From positions 10,452 through 74,451 of the forward strand of contig DASPZU010000099.1 of assembly GCA_035636095.1 (NCBI GenBank): a stretch of 64,000 nt of DNA, given 5' to 3'. The number at the start of each line of letters is the position of its first letter. Within the stretch, counting starts at the first letter, position 1. Origin of the DNA: Gp7-AA10 sp035636095 (lineage in GTDB: Bacteria; Acidobacteriota; Thermoanaerobaculia; Gp7-AA8). The position numbers and the translations under genes are program-made. Below, piece by piece: positions 1 through 8,546 of this stretch. The notes under the pieces were generated by a model. That model did not search any database and was not told the origin of the DNA. It saw only the letters and a list, made by a program, of their open reading frames with translations.

Positions 1-681
1 GACCGACCACGGATATCCGGCCGCATCATTGGTGTGAATCAGAATCACGCCATCGGCGCCTTTGCTGGTGGCGATTTCGAATTTGTAAGTCCATCGTCCG
101 TAATATGTCCGCGCCTTTCCCTTGAAGAGATCCGGCTCCTGCGCGTTTGCGGGTGGATCATCGACCAGCATGATGAGCGTCTTGCCATGCGCGTCGAGAC
201 CTTTGTAGTCATCCCATCGATATTCGGGAGCGACGACACCGTGTCCGACGAAGACGAGCTCGGAGCTCAACGTGCTGGACGCGCTCTGCGATTGATCGGT
301 CGCGACAAATTCGTCGAGATGTTTCAGCGGACCGATGGTCGGCCCGCCATCTTTGGTGAAGGCGAGGCTGGTGCTGGCGGCGTCCATGCGAACGCCGAGA
401 AGCGGGACGCGTTGGAAATACGTGCCGTTGTCGCCGGCCGGCTCGAGTCCTACCGCCTGGAATTGCGCCGCGATGTACTGCATGGCGAGATCGTCACCGC
501 GCGTGCCGGGGCCGCGACCCTCGAGCAGATCGCTGGCCAGGAATTTGTCATGAGCCTTCATCGCGTCGGCGCTGAAGAGTTTCATGCCGCGCTCTACGAC
601 GGTTGGAACAGTGGACTTCTCGGCTGCCACCAGTGGCAGCGCTGCGCACAGCAACAAAGTGAACGAGCGGAAACGATTCAT
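1..681 (-). CDS. M28-family peptidase with PA domain, N-terminal part (C-terminus off the window)
   Basis: Reading leftward from ATG 681 the frame stays open to base 1, giving 227 residues without a stop. It starts with a signal peptide (basic MNRFR, then a hydrophobic stretch ending LPLVAAE), so the protein is exported. Residues around 45-65 carry the early M28 signature (HDKFLASDLLEGRGPGTRG), and the stretch ELVFVGHGVVAPEYRWDDYK opens a protease-associated domain. The zinc-binding catalytic residues would lie beyond the window. An in-frame ATG lies at 690, but AAAGG sits nine bases before 681, so 681 is preferred. The gene is divergent from the next one. M28 identity is by pattern only. Confidence 0.8.
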   Translation of the reverse strand, partial: MNRFRSFTLLLCAALPLVAAEKSTVPTVVERGMKLFSADAMKAHDKFLASDLLEGRGPGTRGDDLAMQYIAAQFQAVGLEPAGDNGTYFQRVPLLGVRMDAASTSLAFTKDGGPTIGPLKHLDEFVATDQSQSASSTLSSELVFVGHGVVAPEYRWDDYKGLDAHGKTLIMLVDDPPANAQEPDLFKGKARTYYGRWTYKFEIATSKGADGVILIHTNDAAGYPWSV

Positions 682-708
682 GAACAACATCCTTTCAAGT
701 TAGGCGCG

Positions 709-726
709 CGTGTGATCCAGCACACG
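709..726. promoter_or_regulatory. Perfect dyad between divergent genes
   Basis: Arms CGTGTG and CACACG are separated by six bases, in the short intergenic space between the M28 peptidase (minus) and the small acidic protein (plus). A run of T follows on the plus strand. It could be an operator shared by both promoters or a small hairpin. Function is inferred from position only. Confidence 0.3.
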
Positions 727-766
727 TTTTCTCTCGGGAAATTGCAAAATCGAGGGTAGGGAATTG

Positions 767-1066
767 ATGACGGAAATCACTCCTATACAGGTGCGATACA
801 AAGCTGCTGAATTCTCGGAGAGCGAGCTTGTCGAGGCCATCGAAAGCGTCGCCTTTCTCGATGAGCCGATCTTCGAGGAAGGACAACTTCCACTGCAGCA
901 ACAGGTGGTCGACAAGTTGGCTGACATGCTTTTCGCGAGCGATATGGTGCTGGACATGCTGCGCGACGAACGCTATCGCGTGTCGCCGCATCTACTTGCA
1001 GTAGAACCGCAAGTTCGCCGACTCTACAACGAAGTCAACGATCTGATGAAGAAGCTCACCGACTAG
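767..1066 (+). CDS. Small acidic protein of unknown function
   Basis: This 99-residue protein is strongly acidic and mostly amphipathic helix by eye, with no cysteines, signal peptide or membrane segment. I recognise no family. ATG 767 is chosen over the TTG three bases earlier because GTAGGG precedes it at normal spacing. The C-terminus (NDLMKKLTD) overlaps the end of the convergent downstream gene by 11 bases. Composition is ordinary for a cytoplasmic protein and the complementary frame reads as low-quality sequence, which supports this strand as coding. Confidence 0.6.
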   Translation: MTEITPIQVRYKAAEFSESELVEAIESVAFLDEPIFEEGQLPLQQQVVDKLADMLFASDMVLDMLRDERYRVSPHLLAVEPQVRRLYNEVNDLMKKLTD

Positions 1067-1523
1067 CGGCACCAACCGGCTGGCCGGTCCGCGCGATTCC
1101 CGCCGCCCAATTCTCGTAGAACCCCGGCGCGTTCTGATTCAGATACTCGATGAATCCGTTCGCGACGTCTTCCATCTGCTTGTAGCGAAGCGGATCTTTG
1201 ATGGCCGCGCGCTGCTCGGGCACGAAGCGCTTGATCTTTTCCCACACGAACAGCAGCTCCATATTGTTCGCGCGATAGAAAAGCTCGCGATTGAGAACAC
1301 CGGTCTCAACAAACGATGCCGCCATTTCCCAGAAGGTGGTCACCATCCGGAAGTACGCGTTCTCTTCCGTGCCGACGGGGCAGATTTTGAGAAATTCTTC
1401 GCGCGTGTTCAGCGCCGGCATCGCTCCGAACCATTTTCGCGCCGCCCGCAATTTTTCTTCGCGCCGCAGGTCATAGAGTCGCAGGATCAGATTCGCATCG
1501 TCATACGTCGGTGTTGATTTCAT
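1056..1523 (-). CDS. Conserved-looking hypothetical protein, 155 aa
   Basis: The soluble protein begins MKSTPTYDDANLILRLYDLR and has an even mix of helix-forming residues with aromatic clusters (ENAYFRMVTTFWEMAASF). No signal peptide is present. It resembles the short DUF4760-type proteins found singly in many genomes, but I cannot assign it firmly. The start at 1523 is preferred over an in-frame ATG at 1535 because GGAGAGG lies just upstream of 1523. Its 3' end overlaps the convergent small acidic gene by 11 bases. Confidence 0.65.
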   Translation of the reverse strand: MKSTPTYDDANLILRLYDLRREEKLRAARKWFGAMPALNTREEFLKICPVGTEENAYFRMVTTFWEMAASFVETGVLNRELFYRANNMELLFVWEKIKRFVPEQRAAIKDPLRYKQMEDVANGFIEYLNQNAPGFYENWAAGIARTGQPVGAASR

Positions 1524-1657
1524 CGTCCTCTCCATCCCGAAATCCTATCGATGTTGGTGATGCTGCGCACGCCGTTGGGGCGGGCCGACGCGATAATTTG
1601 GATATTGGCGGAAGTAAAGTGGCCGCACGGCCCATGCCGTGCAGTTGAAATCGCCTC

Positions 1658-2632
1658 ATGGCGCGAAGCGTTCTCGACAACATGATGCGGCGCGTGGCTG
1701 CCGGACTGATCCTCATGGCCGGGCTGGCCTTCGGTCAGGAAGTGCCGAAGGTCGAGGAGAGCGTCTCGGTCGGCTACGTGATGATTCCCTTTACAGTCCT
1801 CAGCGAAAAGGGACTGCCGCTGACGGACTTGCGGAAGCACGAAGTCCATCTTCTGGTCGACGGAAAGTCGGTCCGGAGTGACATGTTCGAGAAGTCGGAG
1901 AACGCGCCGGTCTCGTTCACCATTTTACTCGATACGTCGGGATCGATGGAGCTGGCCGGAAAGATGGATTCGGCGCGAGCCGCCATCGGCGCGTTGCTGG
2001 CACATCGCCGTCCGGGCGATGACTTTTCGCTTTTCGTTTTTGCGGAGTCGGAGGCGATCGAGCTGGTCCCCTTCACGGAAAGGCCTGCCGCCATCACCAA
2101 CGCCCTGGCGACCGTGAAACCATTCGGCAAGACGGCCTTCTTCGATGCGCTCTCGACCATGCCGGAGCGCAGCCGGCTCGGAAAGAATCCGAGTCGCGCC
2201 ATCATTCTTCTCAGCGACGGAATCGACAATGCCTCGAAGCTGACCCGCAACGATCTCGCCCGCATGCTGCAGGGCGTAGCGGTTCCCATTTACCCGCTGG
2301 GCATTCGCGATCCGCACGAACAGCGCAAGACTGCGCATTCGGCGGAGGAGCTGTCGGATCTCGATCTGCTCGACGCCGTCGCCAATCTGACCGGCGGAAA
2401 ACTTCACCTCGGAAGTCAGCCGCAGGAAATTGCACTGGCCGTCGCCAGCATTGAAAAAGACCTTCGCGCCCAGTACCTGATCGGGTTCACCCCCACCGGC
2501 CAGGGTGCGATAAAGTATCGCCACATTTCACTACGGCTGGCCGGGCGCGTGCACGATGTTCGCGTTCGGGCCGGCTACTTAGGCACCGAGCCCCCTCTGG
2601 TTGCACTCAATCGAGAAAGGAAGAGAAGTTAG
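1658..2632 (+). CDS. Secreted VWFA-domain protein (acidobacterial VWFA-related type)
   Basis: The 324-residue protein has an N-terminal signal segment (MRRVAAGLILMAGLAFGQE). A short domain follows (FTVLSEKGLPLTDLRKHEVH), which precedes the VWA domain in the acidobacterial VWFA-related family. The MIDAS metal site DTSGS is at residues 92-96, with a later ILLSDGIDN strand typical of VWA folds. It probably binds a protein or metal ligand outside the inner membrane. Start is uncertain: ATGs at 1658, 1682 and 1685 are in frame, and the last two give the more compact signal peptide. The OmpA-like lipoprotein starts immediately after the stop codon, suggesting one transcript. Confidence 0.85.
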   Translation: MARSVLDNMMRRVAAGLILMAGLAFGQEVPKVEESVSVGYVMIPFTVLSEKGLPLTDLRKHEVHLLVDGKSVRSDMFEKSENAPVSFTILLDTSGSMELAGKMDSARAAIGALLAHRRPGDDFSLFVFAESEAIELVPFTERPAAITNALATVKPFGKTAFFDALSTMPERSRLGKNPSRAIILLSDGIDNASKLTRNDLARMLQGVAVPIYPLGIRDPHEQRKTAHSAEELSDLDLLDAVANLTGGKLHLGSQPQEIALAVASIEKDLRAQYLIGFTPTGQGAIKYRHISLRLAGRVHDVRVRAGYLGTEPPLVALNRERKRS

Positions 2633-3268
2633 ATGAACAATGGATTGAAGTTCTTGAGCCTTGCGGTTGTCGCCGGCGCGCTGTCCGCGTGCGCCACATC
2701 GGGAGATGTGGATAAGAAGATCGCGGACGCGCAGGCGTCGACCACCAAGAAAATCGAGTCGGTCGAAGGTCAGATCGAAGACCTGCAACAGAAGCAGAAG
2801 TCGACCGATGCCAGTCTGGCGCAGACCAATGTCCGCGTCGATCAGCTCGGCAAGGAAGCGCAGGATGCGCTGAAGCGCGCGCAGGAAGCGGGCGTGCTCG
2901 CCAAGGGCAAAGTGGTGTTCCAGCAGACCTTCAGCGAGGACCGCGTGCGCTTCAAGCTGAGTTCGTATGAGTTGAACAAGGACGCGCAGTCCGCGCTCGA
3001 CGAATTCGCGAACAAGGTCAAGGGCATCAACGAACAGTATTGGATCGAGGTCCAGGGCCACACCGACGACACCGGCGGCGCGAAGTACAACGATGACCTC
3101 GCCCAGCGCCGCGCCGATTCAGTCCGCCGCTACCTGTCGCGCCAGGACAACGTCCCTCTGAATCGCATGTCGACGATTTCATACGGCGATACGCTCCCGG
3201 TGGCGTCCAACAAGACCAAAAAGGGACGCTCCCAGAATCGCCGCGTCGTGCTGGTGGTGTTGGAGTAG
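2633..3268 (+). CDS. OmpA/Pal-like peptidoglycan-binding lipoprotein
   Basis: A lipoprotein signal peptide ends in LSAC with the lipidated cysteine at residue 20. Residues about 25-95 form a charged, heptad-like coiled coil, and the C-terminal ~115 residues are an OmpA-like domain. The conserved GHTDDTGG and LAQRRADSVRRYL motifs, which bind diaminopimelate in this family, are visible. It should tether the outer membrane to peptidoglycan. It follows the VWFA gene with no gap. The length (211 aa) is longer than classical Pal because of the coiled coil, so it may be a Pal paralogue rather than the Tol-Pal protein. No tol genes are nearby. Confidence 0.9.
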   Translation: MNNGLKFLSLAVVAGALSACATSGDVDKKIADAQASTTKKIESVEGQIEDLQQKQKSTDASLAQTNVRVDQLGKEAQDALKRAQEAGVLAKGKVVFQQTFSEDRVRFKLSSYELNKDAQSALDEFANKVKGINEQYWIEVQGHTDDTGGAKYNDDLAQRRADSVRRYLSRQDNVPLNRMSTISYGDTLPVASNKTKKGRSQNRRVVLVVLE

Positions 3269-3276
3269 GCGTTAGC

Positions 3277-3356
3277 CGTCATCCTGAGCCGCACAGACGG
3301 CGAAGGATCTCGCTGACGAGACCCTTCCCCTTCGCGTCGATCAGGTCAGGGTGACG
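3277..3356. repeat. Dispersed palindromic repeat, family A
   Basis: An 80-bp imperfect palindrome begins GTCATCCTGAGCC, has GAAGGATCTCG in the middle and ends TCAGGGTGACG. Related copies lie at 7931-8003, 18112-18194 and 32008-32079, with a half copy inside a gene at 23998-24036. It sits between convergent ompA-like and xth genes and can fold into a long hairpin, so it may act as a bidirectional terminator. Confidence 0.8.
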
Positions 3357-4101
3357 AATCGAACGTCGCCACCACGGGCGCGTGATCGCTGGTTCCGACC
3401 TCACGGTATGACGGACACGCGATCGCGCGCTCGGCGATCGATTCACTCGCAATCACATAGTCGAGGCGCCAGCCGATGTTGCGCTGGCGCAGATTTCTCC
3501 ACGGCGCCCACCACGTGAAGTAGTCCTCGTCGGCCGGATAAAGCTTGCGCGCGACGTCGACCAGCCCCTGCGCCAGAAGCGATTCGATCAACTCGCGCTC
3601 CTCCGGTCGCTGTCCGATGATGTTGGGCTTGCGCTCTTTCGGATGCACATCCATGTCCGAGCGCGCGATGTTCATATCGCCGCAGATGACGAGCTTCGTT
3701 CCGCTGTCGCGCATCAGGCGCGCGTAATCGATCAGCGCCTGCATGAACTGAAGTTTGGCCGGGTAGTCTTTTCCGCCGTTCGGAACGTAAACCGATGCGT
3801 AGACCGTATCGCCGGCGCGCACTTCGACGATGCGCGTCTCGCTGTCGAATGTCGGATGCGTGAATTGCGGTTGGTCAGGGAAAGTTTCGCGTCGGAGATG
3901 CAGACCGACTCCCGAATACGCGCCCGCGCCATGCCAGTAGCACCAGTAGCCGCCGATCTTGCAGATCTGTTCCGGAATTTGGGCCAGGGAAGCTTTCAGT
4001 TCCTGAAGGCAGACCACGTCCGGCTGCTCTTTTTCGATCCATTCCAGAAATTGGGCTTGGCGGGAGCGGATTCCGTTGACATTCCAGGTCGCAATCTTCA
4101 T
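3346..4101 (-). CDS. xth: Exodeoxyribonuclease III
   Basis: The 251-residue AP endonuclease/3'-5' exonuclease of base-excision repair is close to the usual family length of about 260. Family motifs appear in order: WNVNGIRSR near the N-terminus, CLQELKAS with the metal-binding glutamate (about residue 34), YVPNGGK, GDMNIARSDMDV, LDYVIAS and the C-terminal SDHAPVVA with the catalytic histidine. It is cytoplasmic. The coding end runs about 10 bp into repeat family A. It is transcribed alone on the minus strand, with a family B repeat directly upstream of its start. Confidence 0.96.
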   Translation of the reverse strand: MKIATWNVNGIRSRQAQFLEWIEKEQPDVVCLQELKASLAQIPEQICKIGGYWCYWHGAGAYSGVGLHLRRETFPDQPQFTHPTFDSETRIVEVRAGDTVYASVYVPNGGKDYPAKLQFMQALIDYARLMRDSGTKLVICGDMNIARSDMDVHPKERKPNIIGQRPEERELIESLLAQGLVDVARKLYPADEDYFTWWAPWRNLRQRNIGWRLDYVIASESIAERAIACPSYREVGTSDHAPVVATFDSSP

Positions 4102-4102
4102 G

Positions 4103-4173
4103 GTCGCGAGGTCTCGCGGTTGCGAGGTCTCGCGGTGTATACACCACGCAACCGCGCAACTGCGAGACCGCCA
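4103..4173. repeat. Dispersed palindromic repeat, family B
   Basis: The unit GCGAGGTCTCGCGGTT occurs twice in direct orientation and is then followed by its inverse (CGCAACTGCGAGACCGC), making a long GC-rich hairpin around a GTGTATACAC centre. A second copy lies at 34408-34478 between gvpF and gvpG. It lies directly upstream of xth. Confidence 0.8.
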
Positions 4174-4319
4174 TACCGGTTTTGTCCACTTCCCATTCCA
4201 CGCTGTCCTGCGCGGCGGACGCGGCGGCGCGCTGGTGACAAAAGTGTACCGTCAGAATAGCGGCTCTGCCCGGCGTCGTTCCTGCAAGACGACGACCGAA
4301 ATTCGAGGGAGATTTTCAT

Positions 4320-4985
4320 ATGCGAAGGCTGCTTCTTCTGGTTGCAATTCTCTTCATTCCTGCTTCTTCGCTGCTGGCGCAGGACGAACCGTGGCGCAAC
4401 CGGCCGAGCCGCTACGGCCGCACCGGCGCCGACAACTTCTTTGAGCTGATGCCGTTCCTCGGCTACCGATACGGCGGAACGATCTTCGCCGACCAGTCCA
4501 GGCTTTTCCGGCAGGACGTCGATGTCGAGAGCTCGACCAACTTCGGTGCCAATTTCGCAATCCCCATCACGGATGGCTGGAAGGTCGAGCTGCTCGTCGA
4601 CCGCCAGAACACCCATTTCACGAACGGCGCCGGCGGTCTTTTCGCGCCCAATGATCGCCTGGGCGGATTTGACATCACGTACTTCCAGGCAGGCGCGGTG
4701 ATTCCGTTCGCAGTGAGTCGTTCTGCTACTCCGTACATTGCGGTCGGCGCCGGAGTGGCCAATCTCGATCCCCGCGTCAGCGGAGCGAGCTCCGACACCC
4801 GGTTCGCGGCAAACGCCGCCATTGGCGTGAAGGTCCCCATCAATCGCAACCTTGGACTTCGTCTCGAGGAGCGAGGCTATTTCACTTCGCTCAACAACCG
4901 CGACAACTGCCGCAGCTGCTACTACAACTACAACCACGATCTGTATCAGGGCGAGACGAACTTCGGAGTGTTCTTCCGGTTCTGA
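4320..4985 (+). CDS. Outer-membrane beta-barrel protein
   Basis: A signal peptide (MRRLLLLVAILFIPASSLLA, cleaved before QDEP) is followed by alternating amphipathic strands typical of a small eight-stranded barrel. The sequence ends in the aromatic FFRF signature recognised by the BAM machinery. Length is 221 residues. A cysteine pair (CRSC) sits in what would be the last extracellular loop, near the C-terminus, and is unusual for a barrel. Function is unknown. The gene converges on the ABC permease, whose stop codon begins one base after this gene's stop. Confidence 0.8.
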   Translation: MRRLLLLVAILFIPASSLLAQDEPWRNRPSRYGRTGADNFFELMPFLGYRYGGTIFADQSRLFRQDVDVESSTNFGANFAIPITDGWKVELLVDRQNTHFTNGAGGLFAPNDRLGGFDITYFQAGAVIPFAVSRSATPYIAVGAGVANLDPRVSGASSDTRFAANAAIGVKVPINRNLGLRLEERGYFTSLNNRDNCRSCYYNYNHDLYQGETNFGVFFRF

Positions 4986-6026
4986 TCACTGCCAGCGGAA
5001 GATCTTCAATCCGATTGCAAAACTGACGATGCCCCACAGCGCGAGAACGGCGAGGTGGGGCAGTATTCTTGTCAGCGGCGCGGCGTCGTTCATGACAGCG
5101 CGCAGCGCATCGTTGAGCATCGTCAGCGGAAGGGCGCGGATGAACGGCTTCACGGAATTCGGGAATCGTTCGTAGGAAAAGAAGACGCCCGAGCAGAGCC
5201 ACATCGGCATCATGATGAGGTTCATCAGCCCGCTGACGCCTTCGAGCGTGCGCGCGCGCGAGGCCGTGAGCAGTCCCAGCCCCGAGAAGGCGTAGCCGCC
5301 CACGATGCAAAGGATCGCGAGTACCAGGAGCGATCCGTTGACGCGCACTCCGAACACCAGCCAGCCGAAAGCGACCAGCACGATCACTTCAACAGTCAGG
5401 AAGATCAGCCGCGACAGAAATTGCGACGTCACGTACTGACTCTTGCGCATCGGTGTGGCGATGAGTCGTTTGAGCAGCTTCCGCATTCGCGCGTTGGCGA
5501 TCGTAAATCCCATTCCCCACATGCCGGTCCCCATCAAGTTCATGCCCAGGAGACCGGGGATCAGGAAGTCGATGTAGCGGGCGCCCTGCTCGTGCACGAA
5601 TTCGTCGTGAGCGGGCATGACATCGCGTCGTCCCGCGGCTGCTTGCAGCGCGTCATCGGCCTCGCGTCGCGCCGTGCGGCCATCGGGACTGGTCGGATCG
5701 TATCGGTAGGTCAGCGAATGCGAGCTGTCGATCACCAGCGATACTTTTCCGTGGCGCAGCGCATCGTGCGCCTCGGCCTCGCTCAAGACGCGGGGCGAGA
5801 GCGCCGGCGATTTGCTGAGTGCTGCGACTTCCTTTTGCGACGCCGGGCCCGCCAGCACTGCCACCGGAACTCGATCGGGCGGCTTCTCGCGAAATGCGAA
5901 TCCCAGCGCCAGCGCCAGGAGCAACGGAAACCCGAAAACCCAGAAAATCGCTTCGGTCTCGCGCACGAACTCCTTGGTGCGCACGCTGGTGAGCTCGATG
6001 ATGGCGGGACGGATTTTCTCAGGCAT
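4986..6026 (-). CDS. ABC-2 type transporter permease
   Basis: The 346-residue membrane subunit has one N-terminal transmembrane helix (WVFGFPLLLALALGFAF). An extracytoplasmic region of about 110 residues follows, then five C-terminal helices starting at YIDFLIPGLLGMNLMG, the standard ABC-2 layout. Its start overlaps the stop of the upstream ATPase gene by eight bases, so the two are translationally coupled and form one exporter. Substrate is unknown; this class carries drugs, lipids or polysaccharides. Confidence 0.92.
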   Translation of the reverse strand: MPEKIRPAIIELTSVRTKEFVRETEAIFWVFGFPLLLALALGFAFREKPPDRVPVAVLAGPASQKEVAALSKSPALSPRVLSEAEAHDALRHGKVSLVIDSSHSLTYRYDPTSPDGRTARREADDALQAAAGRRDVMPAHDEFVHEQGARYIDFLIPGLLGMNLMGTGMWGMGFTIANARMRKLLKRLIATPMRKSQYVTSQFLSRLIFLTVEVIVLVAFGWLVFGVRVNGSLLVLAILCIVGGYAFSGLGLLTASRARTLEGVSGLMNLIMMPMWLCSGVFFSYERFPNSVKPFIRALPLTMLNDALRAVMNDAAPLTRILPHLAVLALWGIVSFAIGLKIFRWQ

Positions 6027-6942
6027 CGCGCAGCTCCCGTCCGGTCAGCGAGACGAACAGATCTTCCAGCGTGGCGGCGTGCGTGCTGAGCGTGAGGAGT
6101 TTCGCCCCCGACTTCTCCACCGCCGCGATCAATTGCGGCACAGCCTCGGCCAGCGAGTCGACGCGCAACTGCCAGGCGTTGCCGCGCGGACTGCAGCCGT
6201 GGCAGCCCGCAACGCTTTGAAACGTTTCGGGCGGCAGGGCTGGATCGCTCGTGAACTCGATGATGTTGGGCGCCTCGAGCTTGGCGATCAGCTCCTTGGG
6301 CGTCCCGAGCGCGATGAGATGACCGTGATCGACAATGGCGACGCGATCACATAAACGCTCCGCCTCTTCCATGTAGTGCGTGGTGAGGAGGACCGTTCCG
6401 CCCTTCGATCGAAATTTCGCGACCACCTCCCAAAGCTGCAGACGGCTCTGCGGATCGAGTCCGGTGGTCGGCTCGTCGAGAAAGAGGATGTCGGGATCGC
6501 CGACCAGAGCGCAGGCAGCCGCCAGACGCTGCTTCTGTCCGCCGGACAATTTGCCCACCCGCGAATTTCGCTTCTCGTCCAGCGACATTTCGTGAATCAG
6601 AGAGTCAGGATCGGGTCCCGACGGATAGAACGATCGGAACAGACGCACGGTCTCGTGCACGGTCAGCTTTTCGCTGAGCTGCGTCTCCTGCAGCGAGATG
6701 CCGATGCGCTCGCGCAATCGCTGTTCGTTCTGTTTCCAGTTCATGCCCAGGACCTCGACCTGGCCCTGGTCGGGGACGGTCAAACCTTCCAGGATTTCGA
6801 TGGTCGTCGTTTTGCCGGCGCCGTTCGGTCCCAGAAGTCCGAAGCATTCGCCGTTGCCGACGAAGAGATCGAGTCCGTCGACCGCTTTGACGTCGGCGTA
6901 GTACTTCTTGAGACCGCGACATGAAATTGCTTCGGCGGGCAT
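6019..6942 (-). CDS. ABC transporter ATP-binding protein
   Basis: The 307-residue ATPase partner of the downstream permease has Walker A GPNGAGKTT at residues 38-46, the Q-loop in GISLQETQLSE, signature LSGGQKQR and Walker B DILFLDEPTTGLDP. The H-loop histidine is in LLTTHYMEEAE. A C-terminal domain of about 90 residues follows the ATPase core, as in the DrrA/CcmA-like exporters. It is divergent from the quinone oxidoreductase, with 32 bases between the two starts, so their promoters must overlap. Confidence 0.95.
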   Translation of the reverse strand: MPAEAISCRGLKKYYADVKAVDGLDLFVGNGECFGLLGPNGAGKTTTIEILEGLTVPDQGQVEVLGMNWKQNEQRLRERIGISLQETQLSEKLTVHETVRLFRSFYPSGPDPDSLIHEMSLDEKRNSRVGKLSGGQKQRLAAACALVGDPDILFLDEPTTGLDPQSRLQLWEVVAKFRSKGGTVLLTTHYMEEAERLCDRVAIVDHGHLIALGTPKELIAKLEAPNIIEFTSDPALPPETFQSVAGCHGCSPRGNAWQLRVDSLAEAVPQLIAAVEKSGAKLLTLSTHAATLEDLFVSLTGRELRDA

Positions 6943-6974
6943 CGGAGATGTGAAGATACACTAGGCCGCAAGTC

Positions 6975-7940
6975 ATGCGCGCCATCGTCTTCGATCGATT
7001 CGGCGACGAGAGCGTTCTACACATTGCAGAAGTCGCCTCTCCACTGCTCGTAGACGGCGCCGTGCGGATGCGCGTGCGCGCGACTTCGGTCAATCGCGCC
7101 GATCTGCTGCAGCGCGAGGGCCACTACCCTCCGCCTCCCGGCGCCTCGCCCATCCTGGGCCTCGAATGCGCGGGCGAAATCGTGGAGATCGGGAAGGGCG
7201 TCGGCGGATGGCGCATCGGAGATCGCGCCATGGCACTGCTTCCCGGCGGCGGTTATGCCGAAGAGGTGGTGGCCGAAGCGGGATCGGTCATGCGAATTCC
7301 GGATGCGCTTTCATTCGAAGAGGCCGGCGCGATCCCTGAAGTTTTTCTCACTGCGTTTCTCACTATCTTCGATCTCGCGCGCGCCAAACGCGGCCACACG
7401 CTCCTGGTTCACGGCGGAGGAAGCGGTATCGGGACGGCGGCGATCACGCTGGGCAAACTCGCCGGTTTGCGCATCATCGTGACGGTCGGATCCGACCACA
7501 AGGGGCGGCGCTGCGTCGAGCATGGAGCCGACGACGCGATCAATTACAAAACCGAAGATTTCGCACAGCGCGCCCGCGGCGTCAACATCATCCTCGATCA
7601 CATCGGTGCTCCGTACCTTGCGCGCGATCTTCAGGCGCTGGCTGTCGATGGCCGCGTGGTCATCATCGGATCGATGGGCGGCGGCGACAAAGTCGAGATC
7701 GATGTCGGGTCGGTCCTACGCAAGCGACAGCAGATCATCGGATCGACGCTGCGTGCGCGCGCGCAAGAGGAGAAGGCCTCGATCGTGGCCGCCTTCGTCG
7801 CCAGGTTTGGCGATGATCTGAATGCCGGACGCGTTCGGCCGGTCATTCATCGCGTTTTTCCGCTCGAGGAAGCGGCACGCGCGCATCTCGAGATGGCCGG
7901 CGACCACTTCGGCAAGATTGTCCTGACCGTGTCATCCTGA
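6975..7940 (+). CDS. NAD(P)H quinone oxidoreductase, PIG3 family
   Basis: The 321-residue zinc-free medium-chain dehydrogenase has an N-terminal GroES-like domain (SVNRADLLQREGHYPPPPGA is the PIG3 hallmark). The nucleotide-binding loop reads HGGGSGIGTAAI. It has no structural zinc cysteines, consistent with quinone reductases that use NADPH. It is cytoplasmic. The last four codons and stop are encoded by the start of a family A repeat, so the native C-terminus may have been replaced by TVSS when the repeat inserted. Confidence 0.92.
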   Translation: MRAIVFDRFGDESVLHIAEVASPLLVDGAVRMRVRATSVNRADLLQREGHYPPPPGASPILGLECAGEIVEIGKGVGGWRIGDRAMALLPGGGYAEEVVAEAGSVMRIPDALSFEEAGAIPEVFLTAFLTIFDLARAKRGHTLLVHGGGSGIGTAAITLGKLAGLRIIVTVGSDHKGRRCVEHGADDAINYKTEDFAQRARGVNIILDHIGAPYLARDLQALAVDGRVVIIGSMGGGDKVEIDVGSVLRKRQQIIGSTLRARAQEEKASIVAAFVARFGDDLNAGRVRPVIHRVFPLEEAARAHLEMAGDHFGKIVLTVSS

Positions 7941-8003
7941 CCCCGCGGAGCGGGGGAAGGATCTCATCGGCGAGATCCTTGGCCGTCTATGCGGCTCAGA
8001 TGA
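7931..8003. repeat. Dispersed palindromic repeat, family A
   Basis: Begins GTCATCCTGACC and ends GGCTCAGATGACG, with GGATCTCATCGGCGAGATCC as the central palindrome. It overlaps the 3' end of the quinone oxidoreductase gene, supplying its stop codon, and separates it from the convergent ankyrin gene. Confidence 0.8.
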
Positions 8004-8007
8004 CGCT

Positions 8008-8535
8008 TCAAACGCGGCAGCGCTTCGCGCGTGCCCACATGAGAGCCCGCGGACCGACCGAGATCGAAGGGTCGGCATTGCGGAGAACGCGGACCGTCTC
8101 TTCCTGGCACTGGAAGAGCGTGAAGCGATCGATGTCGGCGACACCGGCGACTGCCAGATCGATGGGACGAACGCCGTCTGCGCCTGCGACGCGCGGGCTC
8201 GCGCCACGGCGGAGGAGGAGCTGGACGATGTCGGTGTAGCCGTAGCCGGCGGCCATCATCAGAGCTGTGAAGCCGTCGCCCGCGACGCGATTGACGTCGG
8301 CGCCGCCATCGAGAAGTGCTTCCACGGATTGGATCTGACCTTTATGAATCGCGTGCATCAGCGGAGTCCAGTTGTTTTGGCCCGCCATGGCGTTCGGATC
8401 GGCGCCGTTTCTGATGAGATTGCGGATGGTCGCGACGTCGCCGGCGCGGGCGGCGTCGGCAAGTGGCGTGAAATCGTTGTTGAAATGGGCTCCGCACCCG
8501 AAAAGAAGAAGAGTCAAAAGAGCAAGTCGTCGCAT
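8008..8535 (-). CDS. Ankyrin-repeat lipoprotein
   Basis: The 175-residue protein starts MRRLALLTLLLFGCG, a lipoprotein-type signal with the cysteine at residue 14. Three to four ankyrin repeats follow (DFTPLADAARAGDVATIRNL, NWTPLMHAIHKGQIQSVEAL, GFTALMMAAGYGYTDIVQLL). It probably mediates protein-protein contacts in the periplasm. Start 8535 is fixed by AGGAGGT four bases upstream; a longer TTG start at 8550 would overlap that site. The C-terminus contains two cysteines. It is the last gene of the minus-strand run that begins at the ammonium transporter. Confidence 0.85.
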   Translation of the reverse strand: MRRLALLTLLLFGCGAHFNNDFTPLADAARAGDVATIRNLIRNGADPNAMAGQNNWTPLMHAIHKGQIQSVEALLDGGADVNRVAGDGFTALMMAAGYGYTDIVQLLLRRGASPRVAGADGVRPIDLAVAGVADIDRFTLFQCQEETVRVLRNADPSISVGPRALMWARAKRCRV

Positions 8536-8546
8536 CGCACCTCCTG

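Noticed and set aside
5055..6089. 344-codon plus-strand frame opposite the ABC genes
   Set aside because: The minus strand encodes a coupled ABC permease and ATPase with all motifs.
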